Shown: positions 41,801-50,932, counted from the first letter of the stretch. The stretch is DNA of 64,000 nucleotides from Treponema sp. (GCA_017940255.1 JAGAZB010000004.1:1-64000); one strand, 5' to 3'. The notes: generated from the letters alone by a model not told the origin. Program-made: numbers and translations.

Positions 41801-44439
41801 GTGATGAATACTACCACTATGATAGCAGTACAAGCTCTTATTCTACATTAAAGGAATCTGACACAACTTATCACAAGGTGAGTATCAAAAAGGCTGGAAA
41901 AGCAAGTAAGAAACTTACAGCTATGGTTGTTGTGGCAACTTATGAAGATGAAAATGAAAGTACAAAAACTGTTTTGACCCAGACTACAAGTTCGGTTGTC
42001 GCTTATGAGGCCGAAGGTACAACAGTTCCAAGTAGTGCAGGAATTACAACTTTTGCAGACAAGCTTGATATTTACTTCCGTCCTTTGAACAAAGACCAAA
42101 GTGTTTATTACACGGCTTTGAATACGGCTCATGCAAATGATGCAGAAAACACAAACTTCCTGGGTTATGCTGCGAGTGAAACTGCCCTTACAAAAGAGAG
42201 CGGAACAAGTTCAGTTTTGGGAGATTCGGTAAACGGTTATTATCATCTTACAATCGGAAAGATTGAAGGCGGAACGGCTTCTAAAAATGACCTTCCAAAT
42301 GGAACAACAAGCGTAACAATCTGTGGTGAAACTTATACTTTTGTTAAACCAGACCTTTCTACTGTAAGTTACAGCGTAAGTGCAGGTTCTACAGGAAGCG
42401 GTGTTGATAAAGCCTGGGAAGATTACATCTATCTTGATAATACTGTAACTTCAATCAATATGAATTTCACAACTACCCAGCAGAATGAAAGTATCGAAGT
42501 GCTTTCGTGTGAGCAGACTGCTGGTGTGGACGGTGCTTCTGTAAGCGAGACTCAGAATGCCGGCTGGTCGCTCTTCCACTACAATACAACAAGTGGAAAT
42601 AACATTGTAAAGTGGCAGCTCCGCGTGGGAAATGCGGCAGAAAGCGTTGAAGATTATACATGGATAGCTGAGTCAAGTGACCGGTCAGTTATAATTCCTG
42701 CGGGAACAACAACTTTGAAAATTAGAGTTACGAATGGCGGTAGTGACGGAACTTCTACACAAGATTACACCTTCTATATCATTCGTGCCGGAGACCTTGA
42801 ATCTCGTTTGTACAGATTAACCTTTGGTGGTGTTACACCGGCTAACTTTAAGACAGCCTGGGACAGCGGAATGTCCGGTACACATTTCTATTATCAAGCA
42901 ATGAATAGCAAAAAAGAAACAACTTTTGCAGTAGATGCCGGCTCATTCACTGTAAGTGCCACTGCGGTTTCTGAAAACGCAACAATCACTCTTACTAAGT
43001 ATCACACAAATGATGTTATTACTTCTGCAGGTGAGTCTTTCTATAATACAGCAGCCTGGGAGCAGGGCACATTAAGTGATGAATCTGAATTAGTTACTAC
43101 AGGCTCTGTTTCTCAATCATATACCCTCAGCACAGAAGATGCGGGAACACTTTTATTTAAGTTCAATGTAAAGGGAAAGGATGCAGCTTCAAGCAGCAAA
43201 AGTTCAGAAAGGAATTATTATCTCTTTGTTTCTGTAGAAGCCGATAAAACAGCTCAGTTGGATTCATTAAAGATTGTACAGAAAGGTACAAATGAAACAG
43301 TTTCCGAAAGTGAACGTGATGACCGCACAATTCTGGGAAATTCTTTTGATTCAGAAACATTAACTTATGAAGGCCTTAGTGCAAGTCTTAATTATGTTGG
43401 AGACATTGTAATTACACCGACAGTTTATCCAAAGGCTTCTATAACTGATGCTTCTATTACTCGTGACGGCTTAGACTTTATAGAATTTGATGCAGCAGAT
43501 ATTGATGAAAGCAATGTAATTACCCTGTATTACGACAGTTATATAGAACATCTGGGCTCTTATTACACGGTTTCTTACACAGTTCAGGCTCAGGATACTT
43601 CTGTTGAAGCGGTAACATACACCGCACAGATTGAAATTCCAGAATACAAGGAAGTAACTGAAACAAAAACTTATAGCGTAAGCAGCGAATATTCTTATGA
43701 AGTTCCGAGTGGTTATTCATCAGGCTTAGGTTATCGTTTTGGCTCAGTAATTGCAGATGACAGCTCTCCATTTGAAGGTAGATTTGGTGGCTTAGACATT
43801 GTAGGAAGCAGCACTTTGGACTCTTCAAGCCCAGTCTGGTATGAATCTTCATTTGCCGCTTCTGGTATTCAGTTTGTTGTAAATGTTGGCGGAACAAATT
43901 ATGCTGTGGGTCTTAATAGTAAAGGAGAGGCTGAAAAGTTCTATACTTTTGATTACGACTCTCGCACTGTAACAGAATGTTCAGATGATGAAAAACCAAA
44001 TGTTTCGCTGACTGTAAGTCCAAAGTTTGTTTACGAAGATACAGTACCTTATTTGGCCCTCAAGTTTGAATTGACCAATAATTCAGGTTCAAGCGTAATG
44101 CTTGGTGGCGCAATTGATACTCTGGTTGGTACGGTTGAAGAAGCAACAAATTCAGATAACGATAGTGTTTCAGTAGTGGCTACAAACAACGGCTTTACAA
44201 TGAACGGTTCTGCTTATAATTTTGCGGTTGTTCTTAAAAATGCTTATGGCGTAGATGATGTAGACAACATCTGGTACGGTCCATATGAAGGCGGAAAGTT
44301 CATAAACAAGGTGTTTGATTCATCAGCTACAAGCGGACTTTCTTCTGGTGAAGATTCTGCCGCAACCTTCAGCTGGGATTTGGGATATGATACAAGTTAC
44401 GAAAAGACAATCCGCTTTACAATGAAAGAGGTTGAATAA
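38872..44439 (+). CDS. Giant surface lipoprotein with four tandem domains
   Basis: 1855 aa. Lipobox LLSA-C (Cys21) and a Ser-rich tether (SSSSSSSSK). Four tandem domains of about 165-185 residues begin with GLVV at 60, 244, 420 and 584; each has N.I.Y near its start, DDPV.FKCF..D..ASL.W in the middle and LPYGV..V...I...STTYKI.LTK at the end. A cadherin-like beta-sandwich (LLESLEVTVNS..YTLTVDEEAD) follows near 750, then a long beta-rich region. No enzyme motif. It is probably a stalk-like surface protein made with the OmpA partner. Ribosome site AGGAGAA. Confidence 0.82.
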   Translation: MKHLKFTGFFTLSLILLLSACSNLFENVLNEELQYKTGDDSLKTESSSSSSSSKTAVNAGLVVIKNSAQGVNQITYSSSQNIYYVGTVPDGFSDYTVDYTNGSKTNLLGIDDPVEFRCFANDSNASVKWTVTQIWRYIPVEETKTFKDNDGAEVVYRGISGQSAEKLSTAISVPYVTVSDVSTDSVIQADLPYGVSLVSCLVTADDSSYSTEYKILLTKKYVTTVATSSSDSDVANGNNVTSHGLVVVKATDPGRNAINYSSTTYEYEVGDSTGVNTSLDLTGRDDPVVFKCFTLDENASLSWSARYIKKYVPVADSNSGGIVSQYLEALESPVNFDFVAASESYSGTNPFMQYVSDSSNNVLKSDLPYGVTEVYATITGYNTDTSGNLVSSVTQYKVTLTKRYIITTATDTSSQADDSGLVVLLSGTSGNQISYQPATLEYTLENLTGANENCAIKFFPEEPFFTTLSWTAVQTQTYESTVSDEVSSDGVTYTLTSGEFVDITGSQPNLIENGTLTTSTLTDGSMCAGNLPYGTTVVTVTATSTADYNSSTTYKITLKKKRVATNIDIESASGGIVNTVTNRGLVVLSASDDYKFNHIPYTFFSSLSSGNNKSYSLTVTAADNGEDGMKFRCYLADTDANLTWTTTQIKTFTAIQSEKTVTDSFTGETSNVKYVSGQEESECNNNLAYSFTGDATNNEITLMIPYGVTQVKAVISATNEESTTYIINLTRNITGSSSSDSESDTGSYSLLESLEVTVNSDTAGSSSATLSPEFSPTTTVYTLTVDEEADSLSIAAVAQALGADISDAEIVTKYGKVPGASGMNVSLVGGTSRISFTVTDETGVSRTYYIYVEKPADGDTTLSSLVYTPAASFANGVKGFTFSASNKGVSESSAAPYSMTLSADDRIDVSSLNFTATPNSKRTKAYYGISGSETEVPISWSSSFTKASVLSETVSFSDSDLSGVETANKVLWIKTVSDEYYHYDSSTSSYSTLKESDTTYHKVSIKKAGKASKKLTAMVVVATYEDENESTKTVLTQTTSSVVAYEAEGTTVPSSAGITTFADKLDIYFRPLNKDQSVYYTALNTAHANDAENTNFLGYAASETALTKESGTSSVLGDSVNGYYHLTIGKIEGGTASKNDLPNGTTSVTICGETYTFVKPDLSTVSYSVSAGSTGSGVDKAWEDYIYLDNTVTSINMNFTTTQQNESIEVLSCEQTAGVDGASVSETQNAGWSLFHYNTTSGNNIVKWQLRVGNAAESVEDYTWIAESSDRSVIIPAGTTTLKIRVTNGGSDGTSTQDYTFYIIRAGDLESRLYRLTFGGVTPANFKTAWDSGMSGTHFYYQAMNSKKETTFAVDAGSFTVSATAVSENATITLTKYHTNDVITSAGESFYNTAAWEQGTLSDESELVTTGSVSQSYTLSTEDAGTLLFKFNVKGKDAASSSKSSERNYYLFVSVEADKTAQLDSLKIVQKGTNETVSESERDDRTILGNSFDSETLTYEGLSASLNYVGDIVITPTVYPKASITDASITRDGLDFIEFDAADIDESNVITLYYDSYIEHLGSYYTVSYTVQAQDTSVEAVTYTAQIEIPEYKEVTETKTYSVSSEYSYEVPSGYSSGLGYRFGSVIADDSSPFEGRFGGLDIVGSSTLDSSSPVWYESSFAASGIQFVVNVGGTNYAVGLNSKGEAEKFYTFDYDSRTVTECSDDEKPNVSLTVSPKFVYEDTVPYLALKFELTNNSGSSVMLGGAIDTLVGTVEEATNSDNDSVSVVATNNGFTMNGSAYNFAVVLKNAYGVDDVDNIWYGPYEGGKFINKVFDSSATSGLSSGEDSAATFSWDLGYDTSYEKTIRFTMKEVE

Positions 44440-44453
44440 GGACTTCAAAAAGA

Positions 44454-44482
44454 TTGATAGTAATCAGTTTATTGTTTATAAT
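44454..44482 (+). promoter_or_regulatory. Sigma-70-type promoter of the nucleoside-binding protein gene
   Basis: TTGATA (44454-44459) and TATAAT (44477-44482) with a 17-bp spacer, 28 bp before the start codon and followed by GGAGGAAA. Confidence 0.8.
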
Positions 44483-44510
44483 GACCTATCATTTATTTTT
44501 GGAGGAAAAA

Positions 44511-45632
44511 ATGAAGAAACTTGTTGTTTTCGTTATGATGGCTGCTTTGCTCTGCTCATCAACATTCGCAAAACCAAAGAAAGCAAAGAAGGCTGCTAAG
44601 TCTTCTGTAAAAATCGCTATGGTAACAGACTCTGGTGATATTACAGATCAGTCTTTCAACCAGACAACTTACCAGGCATGTAAAGATTATGCCGAAGCTA
44701 ATGGATTGGAATTCCAGTATTACAAGCCAGCCGGAGATTCAACTGCAGACCGTGTTGCTTCAATCGATGCTGCTTATCAGGATGGTTACAATGTAATCGT
44801 TCTTCCTGGCTTCCTTTTTGGTGAAGCAGTTCTTAAGGTTGCAAAAGATTATACTGATGCAAAATTCATTGGTCTTGATATTAGTGAATTTGACCTTGGT
44901 TTGAACGGTGAAGCTGTTCCAGAAAACGTATTCTGTGCAGTTTATGCAGAAGAGATTCCTGGTTTCTTTGCAGGATATGCTGCCGTAAAAGAAGGTTATC
45001 GTCACCTTGGATTCCTTGGTGGTATGGCTGTTCCAGCTGTTATCCGCTATGGATACGGTTTCGTACAGGGTGTAAACAAGGCTGCTGAAGAACTCGGTAT
45101 TGCTGGTGATGTAACTGTTGAATATGTATATGGTGGTCAGTTCTATGGTGACCAGACAATTACTGCTACAATGGACGGATGGTACAAGAACCGTGGTGTT
45201 GAAGTTGTATTTGCTTGTGGTGGCGGAATCTGGACATCTGCTTGTGAAGCTGCTGCAAAAGTTGGCGGAAAAGTAATTGGTGTAGACGTAGATCAGACAG
45301 CACAGATTAACAGCTACGGTGAAGGTATGCACGTAACTTCTGCAATGAAGGGTCTTGCTGCAACTGTAAATGCTGCTCTTTCTGCTATTCAGGGTGGATC
45401 TTGGGCTGATTATTCTGGAAAAGTTGCAACATTGGGTCTTGTTTCTGGAAAAGATTTAAGCGTAAACTACGTTGGTCTTCCAACAGAAACTTGGGTTCTT
45501 AAGAAGTTCTCTGTAAATGACTACAAAAAGCTTGTTGCTGATGTTTATGCAAAGAAAATTGCAGTTTCAAACGCAACAGACAAAGCTCCAGAAGTAAGCG
45601 TAAAGGTTAATTATTATCAGAATATAAAATAA
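44511..45632 (+). CDS. pnrA: BMP/PnrA-family nucleoside-binding protein
   Basis: 373 aa from ATG 44511 behind TTTGGAGGAAAAA; the earlier in-frame ATG at 44454 overlaps the promoter. The mature part shows the BMP family fold: KIAMVTDSGDITDQSFNQTTY, PGFLFGEAVLKVA, LGFLGGMAVPAVIRYGYGFVQGV, VVFACGGGIWTSACEAA and VIGVDVDQ. The T. pallidum homologue TP0319 (PnrA/TmpC) binds purine nucleosides. The signal peptide lacks a good lipobox and ends SSTFA before KPKK, so it may be a soluble periplasmic protein. Followed by a terminator and the ABC genes, so it is expressed in excess of the transporter. Confidence 0.92.
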   Translation: MKKLVVFVMMAALLCSSTFAKPKKAKKAAKSSVKIAMVTDSGDITDQSFNQTTYQACKDYAEANGLEFQYYKPAGDSTADRVASIDAAYQDGYNVIVLPGFLFGEAVLKVAKDYTDAKFIGLDISEFDLGLNGEAVPENVFCAVYAEEIPGFFAGYAAVKEGYRHLGFLGGMAVPAVIRYGYGFVQGVNKAAEELGIAGDVTVEYVYGGQFYGDQTITATMDGWYKNRGVEVVFACGGGIWTSACEAAAKVGGKVIGVDVDQTAQINSYGEGMHVTSAMKGLAATVNAALSAIQGGSWADYSGKVATLGLVSGKDLSVNYVGLPTETWVLKKFSVNDYKKLVADVYAKKIAVSNATDKAPEVSVKVNYYQNIK

Positions 45633-45666
45633 GCCAAATTGGTGTCATTTTAGACTTTATCAATTG

Positions 45667-45740
45667 TCATCTTCGGGCTTGACCCGAAGATCTGCACTAA
45701 ACAGTGATGTACAGATTCCCCGGTCAAGCCGGGGAATGAC
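45667..45740. repeat. REP/MITE-like double palindrome
   Basis: Outer GTCAT and ATGAC ends enclose two hairpins, ATCTTCGG/CCGAAGAT (45669-45691) and ATTCCCCGG/CCGGGGAAT (45715-45737). The GTCATTCCCGGGCTTGA-like wording recalls palindromes spread in many bacteria. A partial third unit (GCCGGGAATGACA) follows. Confidence 0.75.
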
Positions 45741-45770
45741 ACTTTTTGAAGCCGGGAATGACATATAATA

Positions 45771-45804
45771 AAAAGCGTGAACCCCCGTGGTTCACGCTTT
45801 TTTT
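45771..45804 (+). terminator. Rho-independent terminator between pnrA and ABC genes
   Basis: AAAAAGCGTGAAC pairs with GTTCACGCTTTTT around a 7-nt loop, followed by a T run. Strong in both directions. Confidence 0.9.
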
Positions 45805-45842
45805 GTTTAAAAGCTCTGTAATTTACTGTATAATTAAAACTT

Positions 45843-47399
45843 ATGAACGAAGAATATATCATCGAAATGCTGAATATTACAAAGCGTTTCCCTGGAATCA
45901 TTGCGAATGATAACATTACGCTTCAACTGAAAAAAGGCGAGATTCACGCACTGCTTGGCGAAAACGGAGCCGGTAAATCTACGCTTATGAGTGTCCTTTT
46001 TGGACTTTATCAGCCGGAAAAAGGCGAAATCCACAAAAACGGCAAAAAAGTGGAAATCAAAAATCCTAATGATGCAACTGCATTGGGAATTGGAATGGTG
46101 CATCAGCACTTTAAGCTGGTAGAAGTGTTTACAGTCCTGGATAACATTATTCTTGGTAGCGAGACTGTAAAAAAGGGTTTTGTAGACCGTAAATCTGCCC
46201 GCGAAAAAATCATCAATCTTAGTCAGAAATACGGACTTGCCGTAGACCCGGATGCAAAAATTGAAGACATCACTGTGGGAATGCAGCAGCGTGTAGAAAT
46301 TCTCAAAATGCTCTACCGCGATAATGAAATTCTGATTTTTGATGAACCTACCGCAGTTCTTACTCCGCAGGAAATCAAAGAACTTATGCAGATTATGAAA
46401 AATCTTGCGGCAGAAGGTAAATCAATTCTCTTTATTACTCATAAATTAAACGAAATTATGGAAGTTTCAGACCGATGTTCGGTTCTTTGTAAAGGACGAT
46501 ATATCGGCACTGTAAATATAAGCGAAACCAGTAAAGAAGAGCTCAGCCGCATGATGGTCGGCCGTGATGTTCAGTTCACTGTAGACAAAGCGCCCTCTAA
46601 CCCAGGAGAAGTTATTCTGGATGTAGAGAATCTTTGCGTAGAAAGTCATCTGCACAAAAAACTGGCCGTAAATAACGTGAGCCTGCAGGTAAGAGCCGGC
46701 GAAATTGTTTGTATTGCCGGAATTGATGGAAACGGACAGTCAGAATTCATTCAGGGGCTTACCGGGCTTGAAAAACTTGCGCCTCATGCAAATACAAAAA
46801 TTACTTTGGGCGGAGTGGACATTACAAAAAAATCTATCCGCGAGCGAAGTAAGGCCGGTATGAGTCATGTTCCGGAAGACCGCCATAAGCACGGACTTGT
46901 TCTTGATTACACACTGGAACAGAACATGGTGCTTCAGCGTTACTGGGAGCCTCAGTTTCAGAAAAATCAGTTTATAAAAACGAAAGAAGTTTCTGCTTAT
47001 TCGCAGATGCTCATTGATAAATACGATGTTCGAAGCGGTCAGGGAAACAAAACAATTGCCCGCGCAATGTCTGGTGGAAATCAGCAGAAGGCAATAGTTG
47101 GTCGCGAACTGGATAAAGCTCATTCACTTTTGATAGCGGTTCAACCAACCCGAGGTCTTGATGTAGGTGCCATTGAATATCTTCATAAGGCAATTATTGC
47201 AGACCGCGATGCTGGCAAGGCTGTACTTCTTGTTTCTTATGAACTTGAAGAAGTTTTGAACCTTAGCGATAGAATCCTTGTTATGTACGAAGGCGAAATT
47301 GTAGGTGAATTAGATCCAAAAACAACAACACCGGAAGAACTTGGACTTTACATGGCGGGTGCAAAGCGTAATGTAGGCTCTGCAAAGGAGGAAGCGTAA
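45843..47399 (+). CDS. Nucleoside ABC transporter, double ATPase subunit
   Basis: 518 aa with two ABC domains, as in RbsA/NupA-type importers. First domain: Walker A GENGAGKST (39-47), signature ITVGMQQRVEILK and Walker B LIFDEPTAVLTP. Second domain: degenerate Walker A GIDGNGQSEF, signature AMSGGNQQKAIVGREL and LLIAVQPTRGLDVGA in place of the DEP motif. It energises purine-nucleoside uptake with the two permeases that follow without gaps. In T. pallidum the order is the same (PnrA then ATPase and permeases). Confidence 0.93.
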   Translation: MNEEYIIEMLNITKRFPGIIANDNITLQLKKGEIHALLGENGAGKSTLMSVLFGLYQPEKGEIHKNGKKVEIKNPNDATALGIGMVHQHFKLVEVFTVLDNIILGSETVKKGFVDRKSAREKIINLSQKYGLAVDPDAKIEDITVGMQQRVEILKMLYRDNEILIFDEPTAVLTPQEIKELMQIMKNLAAEGKSILFITHKLNEIMEVSDRCSVLCKGRYIGTVNISETSKEELSRMMVGRDVQFTVDKAPSNPGEVILDVENLCVESHLHKKLAVNNVSLQVRAGEIVCIAGIDGNGQSEFIQGLTGLEKLAPHANTKITLGGVDITKKSIRERSKAGMSHVPEDRHKHGLVLDYTLEQNMVLQRYWEPQFQKNQFIKTKEVSAYSQMLIDKYDVRSGQGNKTIARAMSGGNQQKAIVGRELDKAHSLLIAVQPTRGLDVGAIEYLHKAIIADRDAGKAVLLVSYELEEVLNLSDRILVMYEGEIVGELDPKTTTPEELGLYMAGAKRNVGSAKEEA

Positions 47400-48527
47400 A
47401 TGAGTGATAATGCAGTAAAAGAAAATAAAGTTAAGGCAGTCTTTACGTCCGACGCTTTCCGCTCAATTGCTTCTGCGGTAATTTGTGCGCTTGTTGGAAT
47501 TATAGTTGGTTTTATCATCCTTTTGATTATTAACGCTGAACATGCGCCAAAGGCAATCAGCGTAATCTTAAAAAACTTCATGTACTACAGAAACAACGGA
47601 AAGAAACTTTACTATCTTGGCCAAACCCTGGTAAAGGCAGTTCCTCTTATTCTCTGTGGTATTGCAGTTTTGTTTGCCTATAAATCGGGCTTGTTTAATA
47701 TTGGTGTTGCAGGCCAGTACTGTATTGGAATTGGTATTTCTTTGTGGTGTGCGCTTGCCTGGCATTTGCCATGGTGGCTCTGCCTTCTGTGCGCCGTTGT
47801 TTGTGCCGCAATTTGGGCTTCCCTTGCAGGCTTGCTAAAGGCCTTCTGTAATGTAAACGAAGTAATTGCGGGAATCATGCTTAACTGGATAAGTCTTTAT
47901 ATTGTAAATGTGCTTATGCAGAATGAAGTTGTAATGAATGTGGGTAAATCAGAAACCTTCTCAATTCGTCAGACTTCGCCGGGTTCGGTTTTGCCAACTC
48001 TTGGTTTGGGAAAACTCTTCCACGATAACGAGTATGTTTCAATCGCAATTCCTCTTACAATCCTTGTGGCAATCATCATTAATATCATTCTGAAAAAAAC
48101 TGTGCTTGGATATGAACTTAGGGCAACCGGTTTGAATAAACATGCCGCAAAATATGCCGGAATGAAAGACAAGAAAAATCTGATTTTAACAATGGCTGTG
48201 TCTGGAGCAATCGCAGGTCTGGCAGCTTCGCTTTTCTATCTTACAGATGTTCAGCCATGGAAAACTTCTTCTACAGTTCCGGCCATGGGCTTTAACGGAA
48301 TTGCAGTTGCCTTCCTTGGTGAATTAAACCCAATCGGTGTAATTTTCTCGGGATATTTTATTCAGCATATTACCCAGGGTGGAAGTTTTATTGATACAAA
48401 ATATTTTAATCCTCAGATTGCTGATTTGATTTCATCTATCATCATTTATTCCTGTGCTTTTATGTTCCTGTTTAAGACTCAGCTTTCTAAGCTCTTTGAC
48501 AGAAAAAAGAAAGGCGAAAGCAAGTAG
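47400..48527 (+). CDS. Nucleoside ABC transporter permease 1
   Basis: 375 aa, starting directly after the ATPase stop behind AAGGAGG. BPD_transp_2-type permease with about nine membrane helices, including YYLGQTLVKAVPLILCGIAVLFAYKSGLFNIGVAGQY and the EAA-like GLNKHAAKYAGM loop. Typical ABC importer of the ribose/nucleoside class. A short N-terminal cytoplasmic segment precedes helix 1. Confidence 0.93.
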   Translation: MSDNAVKENKVKAVFTSDAFRSIASAVICALVGIIVGFIILLIINAEHAPKAISVILKNFMYYRNNGKKLYYLGQTLVKAVPLILCGIAVLFAYKSGLFNIGVAGQYCIGIGISLWCALAWHLPWWLCLLCAVVCAAIWASLAGLLKAFCNVNEVIAGIMLNWISLYIVNVLMQNEVVMNVGKSETFSIRQTSPGSVLPTLGLGKLFHDNEYVSIAIPLTILVAIIINIILKKTVLGYELRATGLNKHAAKYAGMKDKKNLILTMAVSGAIAGLAASLFYLTDVQPWKTSSTVPAMGFNGIAVAFLGELNPIGVIFSGYFIQHITQGGSFIDTKYFNPQIADLISSIIIYSCAFMFLFKTQLSKLFDRKKKGESK

Positions 48528-48539
48528 GAGGATTCAGTT

Positions 48540-49466
48540 ATGTTACTTATTCAATATACTTTGATTTATGCTTCGGTTTTGATTTTTGTTGCCATGGGCG
48601 GTATGTTTAGTGAACGCAGTGGTGTTATAAATCTTGGACTGGAAGGAATTATGGTTATGGGCGCTCTTGGTGGTGCTTTTGTGCTTTATTCACTTCCTGC
48701 TGGAACTCCTGCTTTTGTAATTATCCTGCTTACAATTCTTGCCAGTGTGCTTTTTGGAATGATTTATTCACTTTTCCTGGCAGTTGCTGCAATTAATTTT
48801 AAGGCTGATCAAACACTGGTTGGAACTGCAATGAATATGCTGGCAACTGCAGCAGCTGTTGTAATTGTAAAGGCTTTTAATAATGCACGTTCTGGTGGTA
48901 CAAATCCTTCGGCAATTCTGGACTATATTGCAAATCGTAAGGTTTTCCTGATTGGTGATTTTAACATCTACATGATTTTAACAGTGATTCTTGTTATTGC
49001 GGCTTATATTGTGCTTAAAAAGACCCGCTTTGGTCTGCGCCTTATGGCTTGTGGTGAACATCCACAGGCTGCCGATAGTGTTGGAATCAATGTTTACAAA
49101 ATGCGCTATGCGGGGGTTTTAATTTCCGGCTTCTGTGGTGGAATCGGAGGAATTATTTACATTTCTGCGGCTAATTCACAGTGGGATTTTATGTACGGTG
49201 TTGCCGGTGCGGGCTTCCTTGCCCTGGCCGTTATGATTTTCGGTCAGTGGAATCCGCTTAGAATTGCAGCCAGCGCCCTGCTTTTTGGAGCCTTCCGTGC
49301 AGTTGCAGACACATATTCAGCATTCGACCTTTTAATTCATCTGGTTCCTGGTGATGTTTACAAAATGCTGCCATATATCATTTCTCTTGTAGTTTTAGCA
49401 TTTACCTCAAAACAATCTCGCGCACCAAAGGTCGAAGGCATCCCATACGACAAGGGCACACGTTAG
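48540..49466 (+). CDS. Nucleoside ABC transporter permease 2
   Basis: 308 aa, ribosome site AGGAGG at 48525-48530. Second BPD_transp_2 permease: GGMFSERSGVINLGLEGIMVMGALGGA near the start, GLRLMACGEHPQAADSVGINVYKMRYAGVLISG as the cytoplasmic EAA-like loop. Pairs with permease 1 as a heterodimer. Last gene of the operon; a long structured inverted repeat follows. Confidence 0.93.
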   Translation: MLLIQYTLIYASVLIFVAMGGMFSERSGVINLGLEGIMVMGALGGAFVLYSLPAGTPAFVIILLTILASVLFGMIYSLFLAVAAINFKADQTLVGTAMNMLATAAAVVIVKAFNNARSGGTNPSAILDYIANRKVFLIGDFNIYMILTVILVIAAYIVLKKTRFGLRLMACGEHPQAADSVGINVYKMRYAGVLISGFCGGIGGIIYISAANSQWDFMYGVAGAGFLALAVMIFGQWNPLRIAASALLFGAFRAVADTYSAFDLLIHLVPGDVYKMLPYIISLVVLAFTSKQSRAPKVEGIPYDKGTR

Positions 49467-49506
49467 TTTGTTTTCTTTTGTAAGTACATGATAATATACG
49501 TTTTTT

Positions 49507-49642
49507 GAAAAATTAAAGGTCGTGAGTGGAGCGGAATCGAAAAATCGCTTGCAAGCCGGCGCGAAGCGCAGTAAATAAGTTCCTATACGGCTTGCACCGC
49601 GCCATTTTTCGAGGACGCGCAACGGAAGACCTTTAATTTTTC
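49507..49642. repeat. Nested inverted-repeat structure, 136 bp
   Basis: Outer perfect 15-bp stem GAAAAATTAAAGGTC/GACCTTTAATTTTTC; inside it CGAAAAAT/ATTTTTCG; inside that TGCAAGCCG/CGGCTTGCA; with a small GCGC-GAA-GCGC hairpin near the centre. It lies between the permease and the decarboxylase and could be a terminator, an RNA element or a mobile unit. Confidence 0.75.
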
Positions 49643-49715
49643 TTGAAAGATAAATTATAATGTACTTGTGCTGATTATATGTTTTTGGTATTTTTATGCA
49701 TTACAGAGGTAATGG

Positions 49716-50888
49716 ATGTTTAACCGTAAAGATTATGTCAGCGATAATGACTGGCAGCGTTTTCTTGAGTTTTCAAAAGATTTGGAAACTCCGAATATTG
49801 TAATCAATCTGAATACAATAAAACAGAATTTCATAAGGCTCAGAGATTCTTTTCCTTATGCCCGCATTTATTATGCAATGAAGGCAAATCCTGGTGAGCC
49901 TGTTTTGGAAATGCTTGCGGAAATGGGTTCCTGCTTTGATATTGCTTCCCGCTACGAACTTGATATGATTTCCAAGTTCAACGTTTCTCCAGACCGCCTT
50001 TCTTATGGAAACACAATTAAAAAGGCAAAGGACATCAAGTATTTTTATGATAAGGGTGTCCGCATGTTTGCAACAGACAGCAAAGATGATTTGAAAAACA
50101 TCGCAGAAAACGCGCCTGGTTCACGTATTTATGTACGCATCCTGGTAGAAAACTCTGTAAGTGCAGACTGGCCTCTTTCGCGCAAGTTTGGCTGCCATCC
50201 TGATATGGCTTACGACCTGCTTGTTCTGGCCCGCGACCTTGGACTCACTCCTTACGGAATCAGTTTCCATGTTGGAAGTCAGCAGCGGGATATTGGTCAG
50301 TGGAATGACGCAATTGCCAAGGTAAAGTATCTTTTTACATCACTCGAAGAAGAAGAGGGAATCCGTCTTTCTATGATTAATATGGGCGGTGGTTTCCCGG
50401 CAAGTTATATAGAACCAACAAACAGTCTTAGCGAATATGCATCTGAAATTACCCGCTATATTCAGGAAGACTTTGGTGATGATATTCCAGAAATTATTCT
50501 TGAACCGGGTCGCTCTCTGGTAGGTGACAGTGGTATTTTGACTTCGGAAGTTATTCTGACTTCCCGCAAAAACAATACGGCACTTGCACGTTGGGTTTAT
50601 GTGGATGCAGGAAAGTTTAACGGTTTGATTGAAACACTTGATGAATCTATTAAGTATCCTGTAGTAACAGGAAAAGACAATCCTGGAGAAAAAGAAGGCA
50701 TTGTGATTATTGCCGGTCCAACCTGCGATAGTATGGACATAATGTATGAAGATGCCAAATATAAATTGCCGGTTTCTTTGAAGGAAGGCGACAAACTCTA
50801 CTGGCTTTCTACGGGAGCCTACACTTCAACTTACGCATCGGTTGCATTTAACGGCTTCCCACCGATTAAGACGTATTTTATGAAATAA
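49716..50888 (+). CDS. Type III PLP-dependent ornithine/lysine/DAP-type decarboxylase
   Basis: 390 aa, about the size of eukaryotic-type ornithine decarboxylases. Alanine-racemase-fold barrel with the PLP lysine in YYAMKANP (Lys56), FHVGSQQ, NMGGGFP, LEPGRSLVGD (phosphate binding) and the C-terminal GPTCDSMD, whose Cys acts at the active site. The NMGGG and CDSMD motifs fit ornithine/lysine decarboxylase better than diaminopimelate decarboxylase, suggesting polyamine synthesis. Ribosome site AGAGGTAAT is weak. Alone in its orientation between structured repeats. Confidence 0.88.
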   Translation: MFNRKDYVSDNDWQRFLEFSKDLETPNIVINLNTIKQNFIRLRDSFPYARIYYAMKANPGEPVLEMLAEMGSCFDIASRYELDMISKFNVSPDRLSYGNTIKKAKDIKYFYDKGVRMFATDSKDDLKNIAENAPGSRIYVRILVENSVSADWPLSRKFGCHPDMAYDLLVLARDLGLTPYGISFHVGSQQRDIGQWNDAIAKVKYLFTSLEEEEGIRLSMINMGGGFPASYIEPTNSLSEYASEITRYIQEDFGDDIPEIILEPGRSLVGDSGILTSEVILTSRKNNTALARWVYVDAGKFNGLIETLDESIKYPVVTGKDNPGEKEGIVIIAGPTCDSMDIMYEDAKYKLPVSLKEGDKLYWLSTGAYTSTYASVAFNGFPPIKTYFMK

Positions 50889-50932
50889 GCCTAAAATCGA
50901 AAATCCGTTAAAAAACGGGCTGCGAAAAGTAG

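Noticed and set aside
49716..50888. Diaminopimelate decarboxylase
   Set aside because: NMGGGFP and the GPTCDSMD context with the short length resemble ornithine/lysine decarboxylases more; the substrate cannot be settled from sequence by eye.
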